From positions 124,001 through 188,000 of the forward strand of contig CANMSO010000008.1 in assembly GCA_947500545.1 (NCBI GenBank): a DNA stretch of 64,000 nucleotides, written 5' to 3'. Below the pieces are notes generated by a model. The model did no database searches and was not told the DNA's origin. It saw only the letters and a list, made by a program, of their open reading frames with translations. Numbering within the stretch: the stretch's first letter is position 1; every line of letters begins with the position of its first letter. Source of the DNA: an uncultured Aquimarina sp. (GTDB lineage Bacteria > Bacteroidota > Bacteroidia > Flavobacteriales > Flavobacteriaceae). Positions 25,586 through 35,031 of this stretch are shown here, piece after piece. Made by a program: the position numbers and the translations under genes.

Positions 25586-27118
25586 ATGCAAAACAACAAG
25601 GTACTTATTTTAGACTTCGGGTCACAGGTAACACAACTTATTGGGCGTCGTGTAAGAGAGCTCAATATCTATTCAGAAATACATCCATACAATAATCCTC
25701 CAAAGGATATTGATACTTATAATGCTGTAATATTATCGGGGAGTCCATTATCAGTACGAGGTGATAATGTAGCTCACCCAGATCTTACAGAGATACGTGG
25801 TAAAAAACCATTACTAGGTATTTGTTACGGTGCACAATACCTTGCACATTTTGGAGGAGGACAAGTGGCAGAATCTAATACACGTGAGTATGGTCGTGCA
25901 AATTTATCCTATGTTAACAATAATGAATTATTTCAAAATATTTCGGAAGGTTCACAAGTTTGGATGAGTCACAGCGATACCATAAAAGAATTGCCAAAGA
26001 ATGGGAAACTTTTGGCAAGTACTCATGATGTAGAAAATGCCGCGTTTAAGATTGGTGGAGAAGAAACCTATGCGATTCAATTTCATCCAGAAGTGTATCA
26101 TTCTAAAGATGGTACGCAACTCTTAAAGAATTTTTTAGTAAATATAGCTGGAATTGCTCAAGATTGGACTCCAGATTCTTTTGTAGAGGAAACGGTAAAT
26201 GACTTAAAAGAACAGCTGGGTAACGATAAAGTTGTATTAGGACTTTCTGGAGGTGTAGATTCTTCAGTTGCTGCCATGTTATTACATAAGGCTATAGGTA
26301 AAAACCTGTACTGTATTTTTGTAAATAACGGGTTGCTTCGTAAAAACGAATTTACAGATGTGCTAGCGCAATACAAAGGGATGGGGCTAAATGTTAAAGG
26401 AGTAGATGCTTCGGCACGTTTTTTGGATGCCTTGGCAGGAGAAAGTGATCCGGAAAAAAAGCGTAAGGCTATTGGGCGAGTGTTTATTGAGGTTTTTGAT
26501 GATGAAGCACATGCTATAGAGGATGTTAAGTGGTTAGCACAAGGTACAATATATCCAGATGTGATAGAGAGTGTTTCTGTAACGGGCGGTCCAAGTGCTA
26601 CAATCAAAAGCCATCATAATGTTGGTGGATTGCCAGATTTTATGAAATTAAAGATAGTGGAACCATTAAAGATGTTATTTAAAGACGAAGTACGTCGTGT
26701 AGGAGCATCTATGGGTATGGATAAAGGATTGCTAGGTAGACACCCATTCCCAGGTCCCGGATTAGCTATTCGCATATTGGGTGACATAACCAGTGATAAA
26801 GTTCGTATTTTGCAGGAAGTTGATGCTATTTTTATTAACGGGTTGAAAGAAAACGGTTTATATGATAAAGTTTGGCAAGCAGGAGCAATTTTGTTGCCAG
26901 TACAGAGTGTTGGTGTAATGGGAGATGAGCGTACCTATGAAAATTGTGTGGCCTTAAGAGCTGTGGAAAGTACAGACGGGATGACCGCAGATTGGGTTAA
27001 TCTTCCTTATGAATTTTTACAAAAAACCTCAAACGCAATAATAAACAGGGTAAAAGGCGTTAATAGAGTAGTATATGATATTAGTTCTAAACCTCCAGCT
27101 ACGATCGAGTGGGAATAA
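25586..27118 (+). CDS. guaA: GMP synthase (glutamine-hydrolysing)
   Basis: GuaA converts XMP to GMP using glutamine and ATP. The N-terminal glutamine amidotransferase has nucleophile Cys80 in LLGICYGAQYL and the His/Glu pair in FHPEVYHS. The ATP-pyrophosphatase domain has the PP-loop LGLSGGVDSSVAAMLL and GRHPFPGPGLAIRILG. The C-terminal dimerisation domain ends KPPATIEWE. ATG 25586 gives 510 residues, the usual length; a TTG two codons earlier is also in frame. The gene is followed 53 bases later by the LysM protein. Confidence 0.97.
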   Translation: MQNNKVLILDFGSQVTQLIGRRVRELNIYSEIHPYNNPPKDIDTYNAVILSGSPLSVRGDNVAHPDLTEIRGKKPLLGICYGAQYLAHFGGGQVAESNTREYGRANLSYVNNNELFQNISEGSQVWMSHSDTIKELPKNGKLLASTHDVENAAFKIGGEETYAIQFHPEVYHSKDGTQLLKNFLVNIAGIAQDWTPDSFVEETVNDLKEQLGNDKVVLGLSGGVDSSVAAMLLHKAIGKNLYCIFVNNGLLRKNEFTDVLAQYKGMGLNVKGVDASARFLDALAGESDPEKKRKAIGRVFIEVFDDEAHAIEDVKWLAQGTIYPDVIESVSVTGGPSATIKSHHNVGGLPDFMKLKIVEPLKMLFKDEVRRVGASMGMDKGLLGRHPFPGPGLAIRILGDITSDKVRILQEVDAIFINGLKENGLYDKVWQAGAILLPVQSVGVMGDERTYENCVALRAVESTDGMTADWVNLPYEFLQKTSNAIINRVKGVNRVVYDISSKPPATIEWE

Positions 27119-27171
27119 AGGTTTAGGATTTAATCTTGTTTTATAGGCAAGGGAATTAAAAAAAAGAATAC

Positions 27172-29328
27172 ATGAAAAAGTTTTTATTGATCTTTTTGTT
27201 GATGTTTATTGGGAATTTTGCCAATGCACAACAGTATAAGAGTCATAAGGTTGCTAAAGGAGAAAACGTATACAGAATAGCCAAACGCTATAATACTACA
27301 CCTGAGGCAATATATAAAATAAACCCTACAGCAAAAGATGGAATCAAAGAAGGAGAAATTCTTGCAATTCCTGTTGTTGATGATCAAGAATTTAAAACTC
27401 ATGTTGTAGAAAAAGGAGATACTGTTTTTAGTCTTTCTCAAAAGTATGGTATCACTACAGAAGCTATTTATATACTTAATCCAGAAGCCGTTAATGGTAT
27501 TAATCTGGGGCAAATTCTTAGAGTAGGCAAAATAGAGAGAAAAGACACGACAGTTGTTGATGGGCCTTCAGAAGGTGATAATTCTAAAATTCTGGATAGT
27601 TTAAAACCAGTTCCTGAAGAGAGAGAGATTATTCGTTTTATTACACATAAAGTAAAACGCAAAGAAACTTTATACGGTATAGCTAATAAATATAAGATTA
27701 CTATAGAAGATATTAAAAAGCATAACAAAAGGTTGTATTCAGAGCAAATCAAAAAGAAAGATAAAATAAGAATACCGGTATTTGCAAAAGAATTAACTCC
27801 AGTACAACCTATTGATAGTATCAGTAGTAGATTAAGTAGAACTACAAAGTATATTGTTAAGCCAAAAGATACTCGATATAGTATATCAAGAAGACATGGT
27901 ATAACAATTGGTGAACTTGAACAACTTAATCCAAGTATGGATCCCGATTTCCCTATTGGAATGGAACTAACAGTACCCACAACTATTTTTGTATCGTTAA
28001 AAGACTCTATACAGCCAGGGTTTCAATTATATGAAGTTCAGCCTAAGGAAACAATTTATGGTATTTTGAGAAGTACTGGAATCTCTTCTGATTCACTATT
28101 TAAAATGAATCCTTATTTAAGAGAAGGTTTAAAAGCTGGTATGGTAATTACGATTCCAAAAAAAGACACTTTAAGTCTTGAAATAGCTGAAAGTAAATAT
28201 GTTAATTTACAAGAGAAACTGTATAATTTTACTCCTAAAAAAGTGGCGATAATGCTACCTTTTAGTTTAGATACTTTAGATTTTAATGCACGAAAGGATA
28301 CAGAGGGGTATCTTAAGAACAAGCAAAGTTTGCGAATAGCATTAGATCTTTATAGCGGTGTATTAATAGCTGTAGATTCTGCTAGAACAAGAGGAATTAC
28401 TACAGAACTTAATGTTTATGATACGCAAAAGAATAATAATAAAGCGTATATCAAAAAGCTGATAGAAGAAAATAATTTTGATGAAACAGATGCGGTTATA
28501 GGTCCTTTGTATCAAAATAACATAGAGACTGTTGCTGCAGAGCTTAAAAAATATAATACTCCAGTTTTTTCCCCCGCCTCAAGGAAAGAATCAAGTCTAT
28601 ATGATAATTTCTTTAAAACGATACCTACAAAAGCAGTACTTCAAGACCGAATTATATCATTTGTAGAAAAAGATTCTACAGATAAAAATATAATAATAAT
28701 AGTACAGCAAGGAGAAAGGCATGAAGAGATCAAGGATAAATTAATTGCTAAATTTCCCGAAGCCAAAATAGCTAGGATTGAAGAAGGCAATTACCTTTAT
28801 GAGGTGCATTTAAATAAAGTTTTGGACAATAATAAGCCAAATTGGGTATTTCTGGAATCTAATGATGTAGCAATGATTAGTAACGTTGCTCCCTTATTGA
28901 ATGCCAAATCAGAGAGTCACAAGATTACTTTGTTTACTACTGATAAAAATAATGCGTTTGATGATGATAGTATCAAGAATGAGCATTTATCAAAATTGCA
29001 TTTGCATTATCCATCTGTTGATAAAAAAGAGTTTGATAGCAAGCTAATAGACGAGAATCAAGAAGTCTCTCCCTTTGTAAAAAGGTACAAAAAAGAATAC
29101 GGGGTAGACCCAAATAACTGGGCTATTCGTGGGTTTGATATTGCTTATGATATCTTAATGAGACTTGGTACTGCTGATGATTTATATCATGCGGTTTCTT
29201 TTGATGGAACTACAGAATATGTTGAAAATAAATTTAGCTACACAAAAAAACTTCTAGGGGGATATTATAATAATGCCGCGTATCTTATTAAATTTGATGA
29301 TGATCTAAAATTGACCATAGTAGAGTAA
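27172..29328 (+). CDS. LysM-repeat protein with periplasmic-binding-like domain
   Basis: The 718-residue secreted protein (signal ends near ANAQ) has five LysM repeats of about 45 residues in its first half, each with K-x-D/E-T/N-hydrophobic starts: HKVAKGENVYRIAKRYN, HVVEKGDTVFSLSQKYG, HKVKRKETLYGIANKYK, YIVKPKDTRYSISRRHG and YEVQPKETIYGILRSTG. LysM domains bind peptidoglycan. The C-terminal half (about 350-718) looks like a type 1 periplasmic-binding fold (KVAIMLPFSLDTL, AVIGPLYQNNIETVA). The combination is usual in Bacteroidota cell-envelope proteins downstream of guaA. Ligand unknown. Confidence 0.85.
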   Translation: MKKFLLIFLLMFIGNFANAQQYKSHKVAKGENVYRIAKRYNTTPEAIYKINPTAKDGIKEGEILAIPVVDDQEFKTHVVEKGDTVFSLSQKYGITTEAIYILNPEAVNGINLGQILRVGKIERKDTTVVDGPSEGDNSKILDSLKPVPEEREIIRFITHKVKRKETLYGIANKYKITIEDIKKHNKRLYSEQIKKKDKIRIPVFAKELTPVQPIDSISSRLSRTTKYIVKPKDTRYSISRRHGITIGELEQLNPSMDPDFPIGMELTVPTTIFVSLKDSIQPGFQLYEVQPKETIYGILRSTGISSDSLFKMNPYLREGLKAGMVITIPKKDTLSLEIAESKYVNLQEKLYNFTPKKVAIMLPFSLDTLDFNARKDTEGYLKNKQSLRIALDLYSGVLIAVDSARTRGITTELNVYDTQKNNNKAYIKKLIEENNFDETDAVIGPLYQNNIETVAAELKKYNTPVFSPASRKESSLYDNFFKTIPTKAVLQDRIISFVEKDSTDKNIIIIVQQGERHEEIKDKLIAKFPEAKIARIEEGNYLYEVHLNKVLDNNKPNWVFLESNDVAMISNVAPLLNAKSESHKITLFTTDKNNAFDDDSIKNEHLSKLHLHYPSVDKKEFDSKLIDENQEVSPFVKRYKKEYGVDPNNWAIRGFDIAYDILMRLGTADDLYHAVSFDGTTEYVENKFSYTKKLLGGYYNNAAYLIKFDDDLKLTIVE

Positions 29329-29706
29329 TTTTTGACAATAAAACAGAATTTAGTAAAAGAATACTTGTATTATTTAAGGAATTTATTTTGAACTTAAATA
29401 AAAATGGATATTCAATATAATAAAAAGAGATTTTTTATATATATTTGATATCGTTTAAGTTGTCTTTTTTCTGTGTTTATTTCTAGAAAAAGATTTACTT
29501 GGCATTATAATTGTAAGGAATACAGTAGAAAATAATTTCTGATCAGATTCTAATAAATTATTGTATTATTTAAAAATACATGTATATTTAGGATCAGAAA
29601 ATAGAACAATTTCATTATCGTGCTAACAATATTTGCCCCATATTGTACTTCGAGCATTTTGAAATGGATAAAAATATAACTTTGGTTGGGCATAATTGTT
29701 ACAATT
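29329..29706. other. 378-base gap without a recognisable gene
   Basis: AT-rich sequence with no protein-like frame. It holds two exact copies of TTGTATTATTTAA (29365 and 29561), a 9-bp inverted repeat (29370-29378 with 29393-29401), one TATATTTG box at 29440 and one TAACTTTG box at 29677 just before the DUF922 gene. Confidence 0.45.
29677..29684 (+). promoter_or_regulatory. Candidate -7 box of the DUF922 gene
   Basis: TAACTTTG matches TAnnTTTG, 22 bases before ATG 29707. A TTG ends 15 bases upstream, shorter than the usual spacing. Confidence 0.3.
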
Positions 29707-30243
29707 ATGGGTAAGTACTTTACTATTATTTTATTTTTAATATTTACCAACAATAATGGTTATGTAGGAAAATTCTCGTATACAGAAAAAAGTAAACTGG
29801 ATTGGTCGGACTTTAGAGGCAAACCCGATGAAAATAGCACGTTTGATTCTGCGGTGAATACAGGAATTACCTATCAGTGGTCTTACGGTAAGGATAAGGG
29901 AGATATTGAGTTAAACTATCAGGTTGATAGCTTTTGTTATCCTTCGATGTCATGGGTAAAAAGGGGGCAAATGTCAGATTATCTTCTTGTTCATGAACAA
30001 TTGCATTTTGATATTTCTGAATTGCATGCTCGGATTATGAGGAAAAGATTGAAGGATTATAAAGCCGGCAAGAACATAAGAAGAGATTTGAATAAGATGT
30101 ATAAATTAGTAGAGAGAATGAGAATTAATATGCAAGAGCGATATGATGAAGAAACTGATCATTCCAAAAATAAAGTAAACCAAAAGAAGTGGGAGAAAAA
30201 GATACAAACTCTCATGTGGTACTATAGAGATTATACCAAATAA
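29707..30243 (+). CDS. DUF922-family secreted zinc protease-like protein
   Basis: ATG 29707 gives a 178-residue product with a hydrophobic signal sequence (KYFTIILFLIF). The motif LLVHEQLHFDISELHAR contains HExxH (zinc ligands and general base) as in DUF922 putative zinc proteases, and WSDFRGKPDE is the family's usual N-terminal box. A TTG start 21 bases earlier is possible but adds only a hydrophobic stretch. The C-terminal part is helical and basic. Substrate unknown. Confidence 0.85.
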   Translation: MGKYFTIILFLIFTNNNGYVGKFSYTEKSKLDWSDFRGKPDENSTFDSAVNTGITYQWSYGKDKGDIELNYQVDSFCYPSMSWVKRGQMSDYLLVHEQLHFDISELHARIMRKRLKDYKAGKNIRRDLNKMYKLVERMRINMQERYDEETDHSKNKVNQKKWEKKIQTLMWYYRDYTK

Positions 30244-30263
30244 TCCTCTCATACAATTAAAGT

Positions 30264-30488
30264 GTGAACTCCCAACTCCAAAAAGATTTTTTAGTAAAAT
30301 TGGCACATACCAAGATGCCCTTTGGAAAGTATAAAGATAGGTATCTTATAGATCTTCCAGAATATTATGTTGTTTGGTATCATAATAAAGGTTTCCCGAA
30401 AGGAGTATTGGGTCAACAATTACAAACAGTATACGAACTCAAGGTCAATGGGCTAGAATATTTAATTAGAAATATTAAAAATCTATAA
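30264..30488 (+). CDS. DUF3820-family small protein
   Basis: The 74-residue protein contains MPFGKYKDRYLIDLPEYYVVWYHNKGFPKG, the characteristic block of DUF3820 (named 'putative quorum-sensing-regulated virulence factor' in databases, with little direct evidence). The only early start is GTG 30264; ATG at codon 18 would cut into the conserved block. It lies 20 bases after the DUF922 gene, so probably shares its transcript. Its stop codon touches the stop of the opposite-strand SRPBCC gene with no base between. Confidence 0.85.
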   Translation: MNSQLQKDFLVKLAHTKMPFGKYKDRYLIDLPEYYVVWYHNKGFPKGVLGQQLQTVYELKVNGLEYLIRNIKNL

Positions 30489-31001
30489 TTACATATTTAC
30501 AAACTCGTATCCAGCCAATTCATTTTCTTGCAAGTTTATTTCGGTTTCATTAAGTAGAATACCATGTTCAACAAAGGCTTTCAAATTGGCAAGCCAAAAG
30601 GTCCAGCCGTTACTGCATCCAAAATGTACCCTTAATTTGCTTTCGTCATCTTCAGGAATGTCAAATTGAGTTAAAGTTACAATTGTAACATTGTTTTTAT
30701 TTTCTAATAATACAGATACTTTTGAGGATTCAAATGTTATCTCAAGATAATCTTTTCCATTTGCCTCAAGTACTTTTCCTTCTTCTTTTCCTTCCCAATT
30801 GTACCATTCCCAAGTATATGTATCCCCTTTTTGAATGGGCTCTGTAGGTTTTCTGACGTTCCCTTCTTGATTTTTGTATTCTGCACGTTTTAGGAACCAA
30901 GAAGTAATCCCCTCACCAGTGGCCCATAAATCATATAGCTTTTGGGTTGAGGTGTGAATATATATCTTCTTGGTAAATGAACTCCATTGTAATTTTTCCA
31001 T
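30489..31001 (-). CDS. SRPBCC (AHSA1/START-like) domain protein
   Basis: The 170-residue protein has the helix-grip fold pattern of activator-of-Hsp90-like proteins: an N-terminal strand (FTKKIYIHTSTQKLYDLW), GITSWFLKRAEY, a strand set ending in the long C-terminal helix (GWTFWLANLKAFVEHGILL). Such proteins usually bind small hydrophobic ligands. It is transcribed alone and converges directly on the DUF3820 gene. Confidence 0.85.
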   Translation of the reverse strand: MEKLQWSSFTKKIYIHTSTQKLYDLWATGEGITSWFLKRAEYKNQEGNVRKPTEPIQKGDTYTWEWYNWEGKEEGKVLEANGKDYLEITFESSKVSVLLENKNNVTIVTLTQFDIPEDDESKLRVHFGCSNGWTFWLANLKAFVEHGILLNETEINLQENELAGYEFVNM

Positions 31002-31121
31002 GGTAAAAAATATTTAATTAGGTATTACTTTAAAAATAAGGAAAATCTATCTTAAAATTAGTTAAACATATGATTTAAAAAGCTTAAGACGGGTTTAGTT
31101 AAATTCTTCCTAGAGGAGGTT

Positions 31122-31129
31122 TAACTTTG
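31122..31129 (+). promoter_or_regulatory. Candidate -7 box of the amidohydrolase gene
   Basis: TAACTTTG matches TAnnTTTG and lies 80 bases before the ATG. It is preceded by an imperfect dyad, GTTAAA...TTTAAC, spanning 31098-31125, which could be an operator or chance. Confidence 0.35.
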
Positions 31130-31209
31130 TAATGAATTCTGTAAGTTTAGAGATAAATAGAAATGCAACAATTGCTTTTCTTTATTTACGCACATCTTAA
31201 TTTTTTAAA

Positions 31210-32775
31210 ATGAAAATAAAAGAATACCTACTCTTCAGTTTTGTTTTTTTTATAGGTTTACAATCATATACACAAGAGTTTAGTGAAGGTCCATTCTCTC
31301 AACTTATTATTCGCGGGGCTACATTAATTAATGGTAATGGATCACCTCCAAGGGGCCCAGTGGATATAATCGTCGAAAATAATGTAATAAAGCATGTAAA
31401 AGTCGTTGGATACCCTGGAGTACAGATTGATAATACTAAGCGCCCGGCCTTAAAACCAGGAGGTAAAGAGATTAATGCAGAAGGGATGTATGTATTGCCT
31501 GGTTTTGTTGATATGCATGGGCACATAGGAGGGGTAGCACAGGGAGCAGATTATGATTATGTTTTTAAATTATGGATGGCGCATGGTATTACTACAGTGA
31601 GAGAACCTAGCGGGAGAGGTCTTGAATGGACATTGAAGTTAAAAAGAGCCAGTGAGAACAACGAAATTGTAGCTCCTAGAATTTTTGCATATACTGGTTT
31701 TGGACAAGGAAGTAAATCACCAATAAGTACTACAGAAATGGCCAGAAATTGGGTCAGAGAAAATGCAAAGAAAGGCGCAGATGGGATTAAGTTTTTTGGA
31801 GCTGCTCCCGAAATTATGGCCGCGGCATTAGATGAAAATAAAAAATTAGGATTGGGTTCTGCTTGTCATCATGCACAAACGGATGTAGCTCGTTGGAATG
31901 TTTTAAACTCGGCCAGGGCTGGATTGACGTCTATGGAGCATTGGTATGGATTGCCAGAAGCTCTATTTGATGATAAGACTGTTCAATACTATTCTCTTGA
32001 TTATAATTACCAAAATGAACAACATCGATTTGAGGAAGCGGGGAAGTTATGGAAACAAGCGGCAAAGCCATATTCTGAGCACTGGAAAAAGGTGATGAAG
32101 GAGCTATTAGAACTAGATTTTACTTTAGATCCTACTTTTAATATTTATGAGGCTAGTAGAGATTTGCAAAGAGCACGAAGAGCAGAGTGGCATGAAACTT
32201 ATACATTGCCTTCATTATGGCGTTTCTATCAACCTAGTAAGATTTCACATGGATCGTATTGGCACGATTGGGGAACAGAGCAGGAGGTTGCTTGGAAAGA
32301 AAACTATCGATTGTGGATGACATTTATAAATGAGTATAAGAATAGAGGAGGTCGCGTTACAACCGGGTCTGATTCTGGTTTTATCTTTCAATTGTATGGT
32401 TTTGCTTATGTAAGGGAATTAGAGTTGCTTAGAGAGGCTGGTTTTCATCCATTAGAAGTAATAAGAGCTGCTACCTTGAATGGGGCAGAAGCTTTAGGAG
32501 TTTCAGATAAAATAGGGTCTGTTGAGGTTGGAAAACTGGCGGATTTTGTTTTAATTGATGAAAACCCGTTAAAAAACCTCAAAGTTTTATATGGTACTGG
32601 GGCGATTAGATTAACAAGCGATAATAAAGTAGTACGTGCTGGTGGAGTAAAATACACAATCAAGGACGGAATTGTTTATGATGCCAAAGCGCTTCTTAAA
32701 GATGTGAAACGTATGGTGGATAAGGCAAAGGAAAAAGAAAACTTTTCTATTTTGCAACCTGGGATAAAAGAATAG
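31210..32775 (+). CDS. Secreted amidohydrolase-family metal-dependent hydrolase
   Basis: The 521-residue protein has a signal peptide (cut near SYTQ) and an amidohydrolase TIM barrel: metal ligands His103 and His105 in GFVDMHGHIGG, later His in SACHHAQTD and SMEHWYG, and Asp in VTTGSDSGF. The C-terminal beta-sandwich strand region (GSVEVGKLADFVLIDENPL) is typical. Imidazolonepropionase-like and peptidase M38-like secreted members share this layout, so the substrate cannot be named. Confidence 0.88.
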   Translation: MKIKEYLLFSFVFFIGLQSYTQEFSEGPFSQLIIRGATLINGNGSPPRGPVDIIVENNVIKHVKVVGYPGVQIDNTKRPALKPGGKEINAEGMYVLPGFVDMHGHIGGVAQGADYDYVFKLWMAHGITTVREPSGRGLEWTLKLKRASENNEIVAPRIFAYTGFGQGSKSPISTTEMARNWVRENAKKGADGIKFFGAAPEIMAAALDENKKLGLGSACHHAQTDVARWNVLNSARAGLTSMEHWYGLPEALFDDKTVQYYSLDYNYQNEQHRFEEAGKLWKQAAKPYSEHWKKVMKELLELDFTLDPTFNIYEASRDLQRARRAEWHETYTLPSLWRFYQPSKISHGSYWHDWGTEQEVAWKENYRLWMTFINEYKNRGGRVTTGSDSGFIFQLYGFAYVRELELLREAGFHPLEVIRAATLNGAEALGVSDKIGSVEVGKLADFVLIDENPLKNLKVLYGTGAIRLTSDNKVVRAGGVKYTIKDGIVYDAKALLKDVKRMVDKAKEKENFSILQPGIKE

Positions 32776-32857
32776 AGTTGTTCTGTAATCTTAAGAAAAA
32801 CTTACATATCAAGATATTGATGATTGCACTCTAGCCCAGTTCAATATCCAAATATAA

Positions 32858-32901
32858 TTATACACAAAGCGCCAGACTAAAATCTGGCGCTTTGTGTATA
32901 A
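32858..32901. terminator. Bidirectional terminator between amidohydrolase and lysA
   Basis: A perfect 19-bp inverted repeat (left arm TTATACACAAAGCGCCAGA, 32858-32876; right arm 32883-32901) with loop CTAAAA. It lies between two convergent genes and can serve both, although its T-tracts are short. Confidence 0.75.
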
Positions 32902-32917
32902 ATTGTCAATTCTTCTA

Positions 32918-34150
32918 TTAAGATACCGATTCGGTAACTTTAGAAAAAATATCTATATCGATCTGGTTTTTTGTTAGATCTTCAAAAACTTCACGTTTGC
33001 GAATTAAATGTGCTTCCCCGTTATGCCACAAAACTTCTGCTGGGCGATATCTTGAGTTGTAATTGCTGGCCATCGAAAAACAATAGGCTCCTGCATTTTT
33101 GAACGCAATAATATCACCTTCGTTGATTTCTGGTATTCTTCTATTGGTAGCAAAGGTGTCAGTTTCACAGATATACCCTACAATAGAGTAGAATCGTTCC
33201 TTTCCGTCTGGGTTAGAAACGTTTACGATTTCATGATGAGAATTGTAAAACATAGGACGCACAAGGTGGTTAAAACCACTATCAATTCCTGCAAAAACAG
33301 TAGAAGTAGTCTGCTTCACTACATTTACATTAGCTAAGAAATATCCTGCTTCACTAACTAAAAATTTACCTGGCTCAAAACCTAAAGTTAGTTCTTTGCC
33401 ATACTCTTTGCAGAATGCATTGAAACGCTTAGTAAGTTTTTGACCAAATTCTTCAATATTGGTTTCTATATCCCCAGGTTTATATGGTACTTTAAAACCA
33501 CTGCCAAAATCTATAAAGTCAAGATCCTTGAAGTTTTTAGCAGTTTCAAATAAAATTTCACTAGCATATAGGAAAACTTCAACATCAAGAATGTCACTCC
33601 CGGTATGCATATGAATCCCATTAATATTCATACCCGTATTCTCAACAATTCTAAGGATGTGAGGTATTTGATGAATTGAAATGCCAAATTTACTATCTAT
33701 ATGCCCCACAGAAATATTACTATTTCCGCCTGCCATAACATGAGGGTTAACTCGTATGCAAACAGGTACTTTAGGATGTTTTGCACCAAATTGTTCTAAT
33801 ATTGAAAGGTTATCAATATTGATCTGTACTCCCATTGCAGAAACTTGTTCTATTTCTTCAAGAGAAACCCCATTAGGTGTAAAAATAATATCTTCAGGTC
33901 GAACGCCTGCTAGCAGCCCTAATCTCACTTCTTGAACTGAAACTGTATCTAATCCAGCTCCTAATGAATTCATTAGCTTCAAAATTGCAAGATTGGATAA
34001 TGCTTTTACAGCATAATTCAACTTTACCCGTTTGACCTTCTTAAATGCGTCATATAGGCGATTGTACTGTGAAGTAATTTTTGCGGAGTCGTATACATAA
34101 ATCGGACTCCCGAACTCTCTTGCTACTGCTAATAAATTTTCATTTTCCAT
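32918..34150 (-). CDS. lysA: Diaminopimelate decarboxylase
   Basis: LysA makes lysine from meso-diaminopimelate with PLP. The 410-residue protein has the PLP lysine Lys49 in KLNYAVKAL, the glycine-rich binding strand DFGSGFKVPY, the HTGSDI motif, the substrate loop GFEPGKFLVSEAG and C-terminal CETDTFATNR. These match type III-fold decarboxylases of the LysA branch. It is divergent from the Lon N-domain gene and convergent with the amidohydrolase gene. Confidence 0.95.
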   Translation of the reverse strand: MENENLLAVAREFGSPIYVYDSAKITSQYNRLYDAFKKVKRVKLNYAVKALSNLAILKLMNSLGAGLDTVSVQEVRLGLLAGVRPEDIIFTPNGVSLEEIEQVSAMGVQINIDNLSILEQFGAKHPKVPVCIRVNPHVMAGGNSNISVGHIDSKFGISIHQIPHILRIVENTGMNINGIHMHTGSDILDVEVFLYASEILFETAKNFKDLDFIDFGSGFKVPYKPGDIETNIEEFGQKLTKRFNAFCKEYGKELTLGFEPGKFLVSEAGYFLANVNVVKQTTSTVFAGIDSGFNHLVRPMFYNSHHEIVNVSNPDGKERFYSIVGYICETDTFATNRRIPEINEGDIIAFKNAGAYCFSMASNYNSRYRPAEVLWHNGEAHLIRKREVFEDLTKNQIDIDIFSKVTESVS

Positions 34151-34215
34151 CGTGTCACAAATTTAAGCCTACGAAATTATCAATAAAATTAGAGATATTA
34201 AGGTCTTGCATTGAA

Positions 34216-34240
34216 AAAATCTACTACAACGATAGATTTT
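34216..34240. repeat. 8-bp inverted repeat in the lysA/Lon-domain gap
   Basis: AAAATCTA (34216-34223) and TAGATTTT (34233-34240) form an exact dyad with a 9-base loop, 66 bases upstream of the lysA start and 65 bases upstream of the Lon-domain start. It is AT-rich, so chance is plausible. Confidence 0.4.
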
Positions 34241-34304
34241 AAGATTTTTAACTTGTGTTTAATGGATAAAAAGAGGGTTATTTAGTAATTTTAATAAAAA
34301 AAGC

Positions 34305-34940
34305 ATGCTTCCTCTTTTTCCATTACAAACAGTGGTTTATCCTGGTGAACGTCTTCCTCTACATATTTTTGAGGAAAGATATCAGCAATTGATTTCTGAT
34401 TGTGAAAAGGATGGGGTTGCATTTGGGATACCTACATATATTGATGAAAAACTGGATTATGGGACAGAGGTAGTGCTGCAAAAAGTATCTAAAAAATATC
34501 CAGGAGGAGAAAGTGATGTCGTTTGTGTCGGAAAAAGAATATTTAGAGTTAAAAATTTTCATCAGCAATTTCCTGGAAAGCTTTATTCTGGAGGCGATGT
34601 CGAGTTTCTTACAGATAATGATAGAAGCGCAGAGGAGCTGCAGGAAGAATTACTTAAGAATATTGCAATTTTGTATGTAGAACTTACTATAGATAATCCT
34701 CCTGTGTTTGATATTCCATTTGTTAGTTATCAAGTTGCACATAAAGTAGGTTTAGCATTACACCAGGAATATCATTTGTTAACATTGCGTAGTGAACTGG
34801 AAAGACTTAATTATCTTATTGGACATCTTAAAATTACTATACCTGTAGTAAGAGAAATGAATAGAACCAAAGAGGTAATTATGATGAATGGACATTTTAA
34901 AAACTTTGACCCTTTAGATTTTGAAGACTTTAAAATGTGA
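34305..34940 (+). CDS. Lon N-terminal (substrate-binding) domain protein
   Basis: The 211-residue product begins MLPLFPLQTVVYPGERLPLHIFE, the family signature of stand-alone Lon N-domain proteins (peptidase S16, YcaJ/LON substrate-binding group). No ATPase or protease domain follows. These are thought to bind substrates or adapt proteolysis, without direct evidence. It is followed by sucC after 157 bases. Confidence 0.9.
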   Translation: MLPLFPLQTVVYPGERLPLHIFEERYQQLISDCEKDGVAFGIPTYIDEKLDYGTEVVLQKVSKKYPGGESDVVCVGKRIFRVKNFHQQFPGKLYSGGDVEFLTDNDRSAEELQEELLKNIAILYVELTIDNPPVFDIPFVSYQVAHKVGLALHQEYHLLTLRSELERLNYLIGHLKITIPVVREMNRTKEVIMMNGHFKNFDPLDFEDFKM

Positions 34941-35031
34941 TGTATAATCTTCATATTTTTTAATTAGATTTCTGTTGATCTTTGCGTAATTTTTCGGGAT
35001 GATAATCTTCAGTGTTTTTTCCATCAAAAGA

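Noticed and set aside
32858..32901. Long perfect inverted repeat as an insertion-sequence end
   Set aside because: Both arms are adjacent with a 6-base loop between convergent genes, the layout of a terminator, and no transposase is near.
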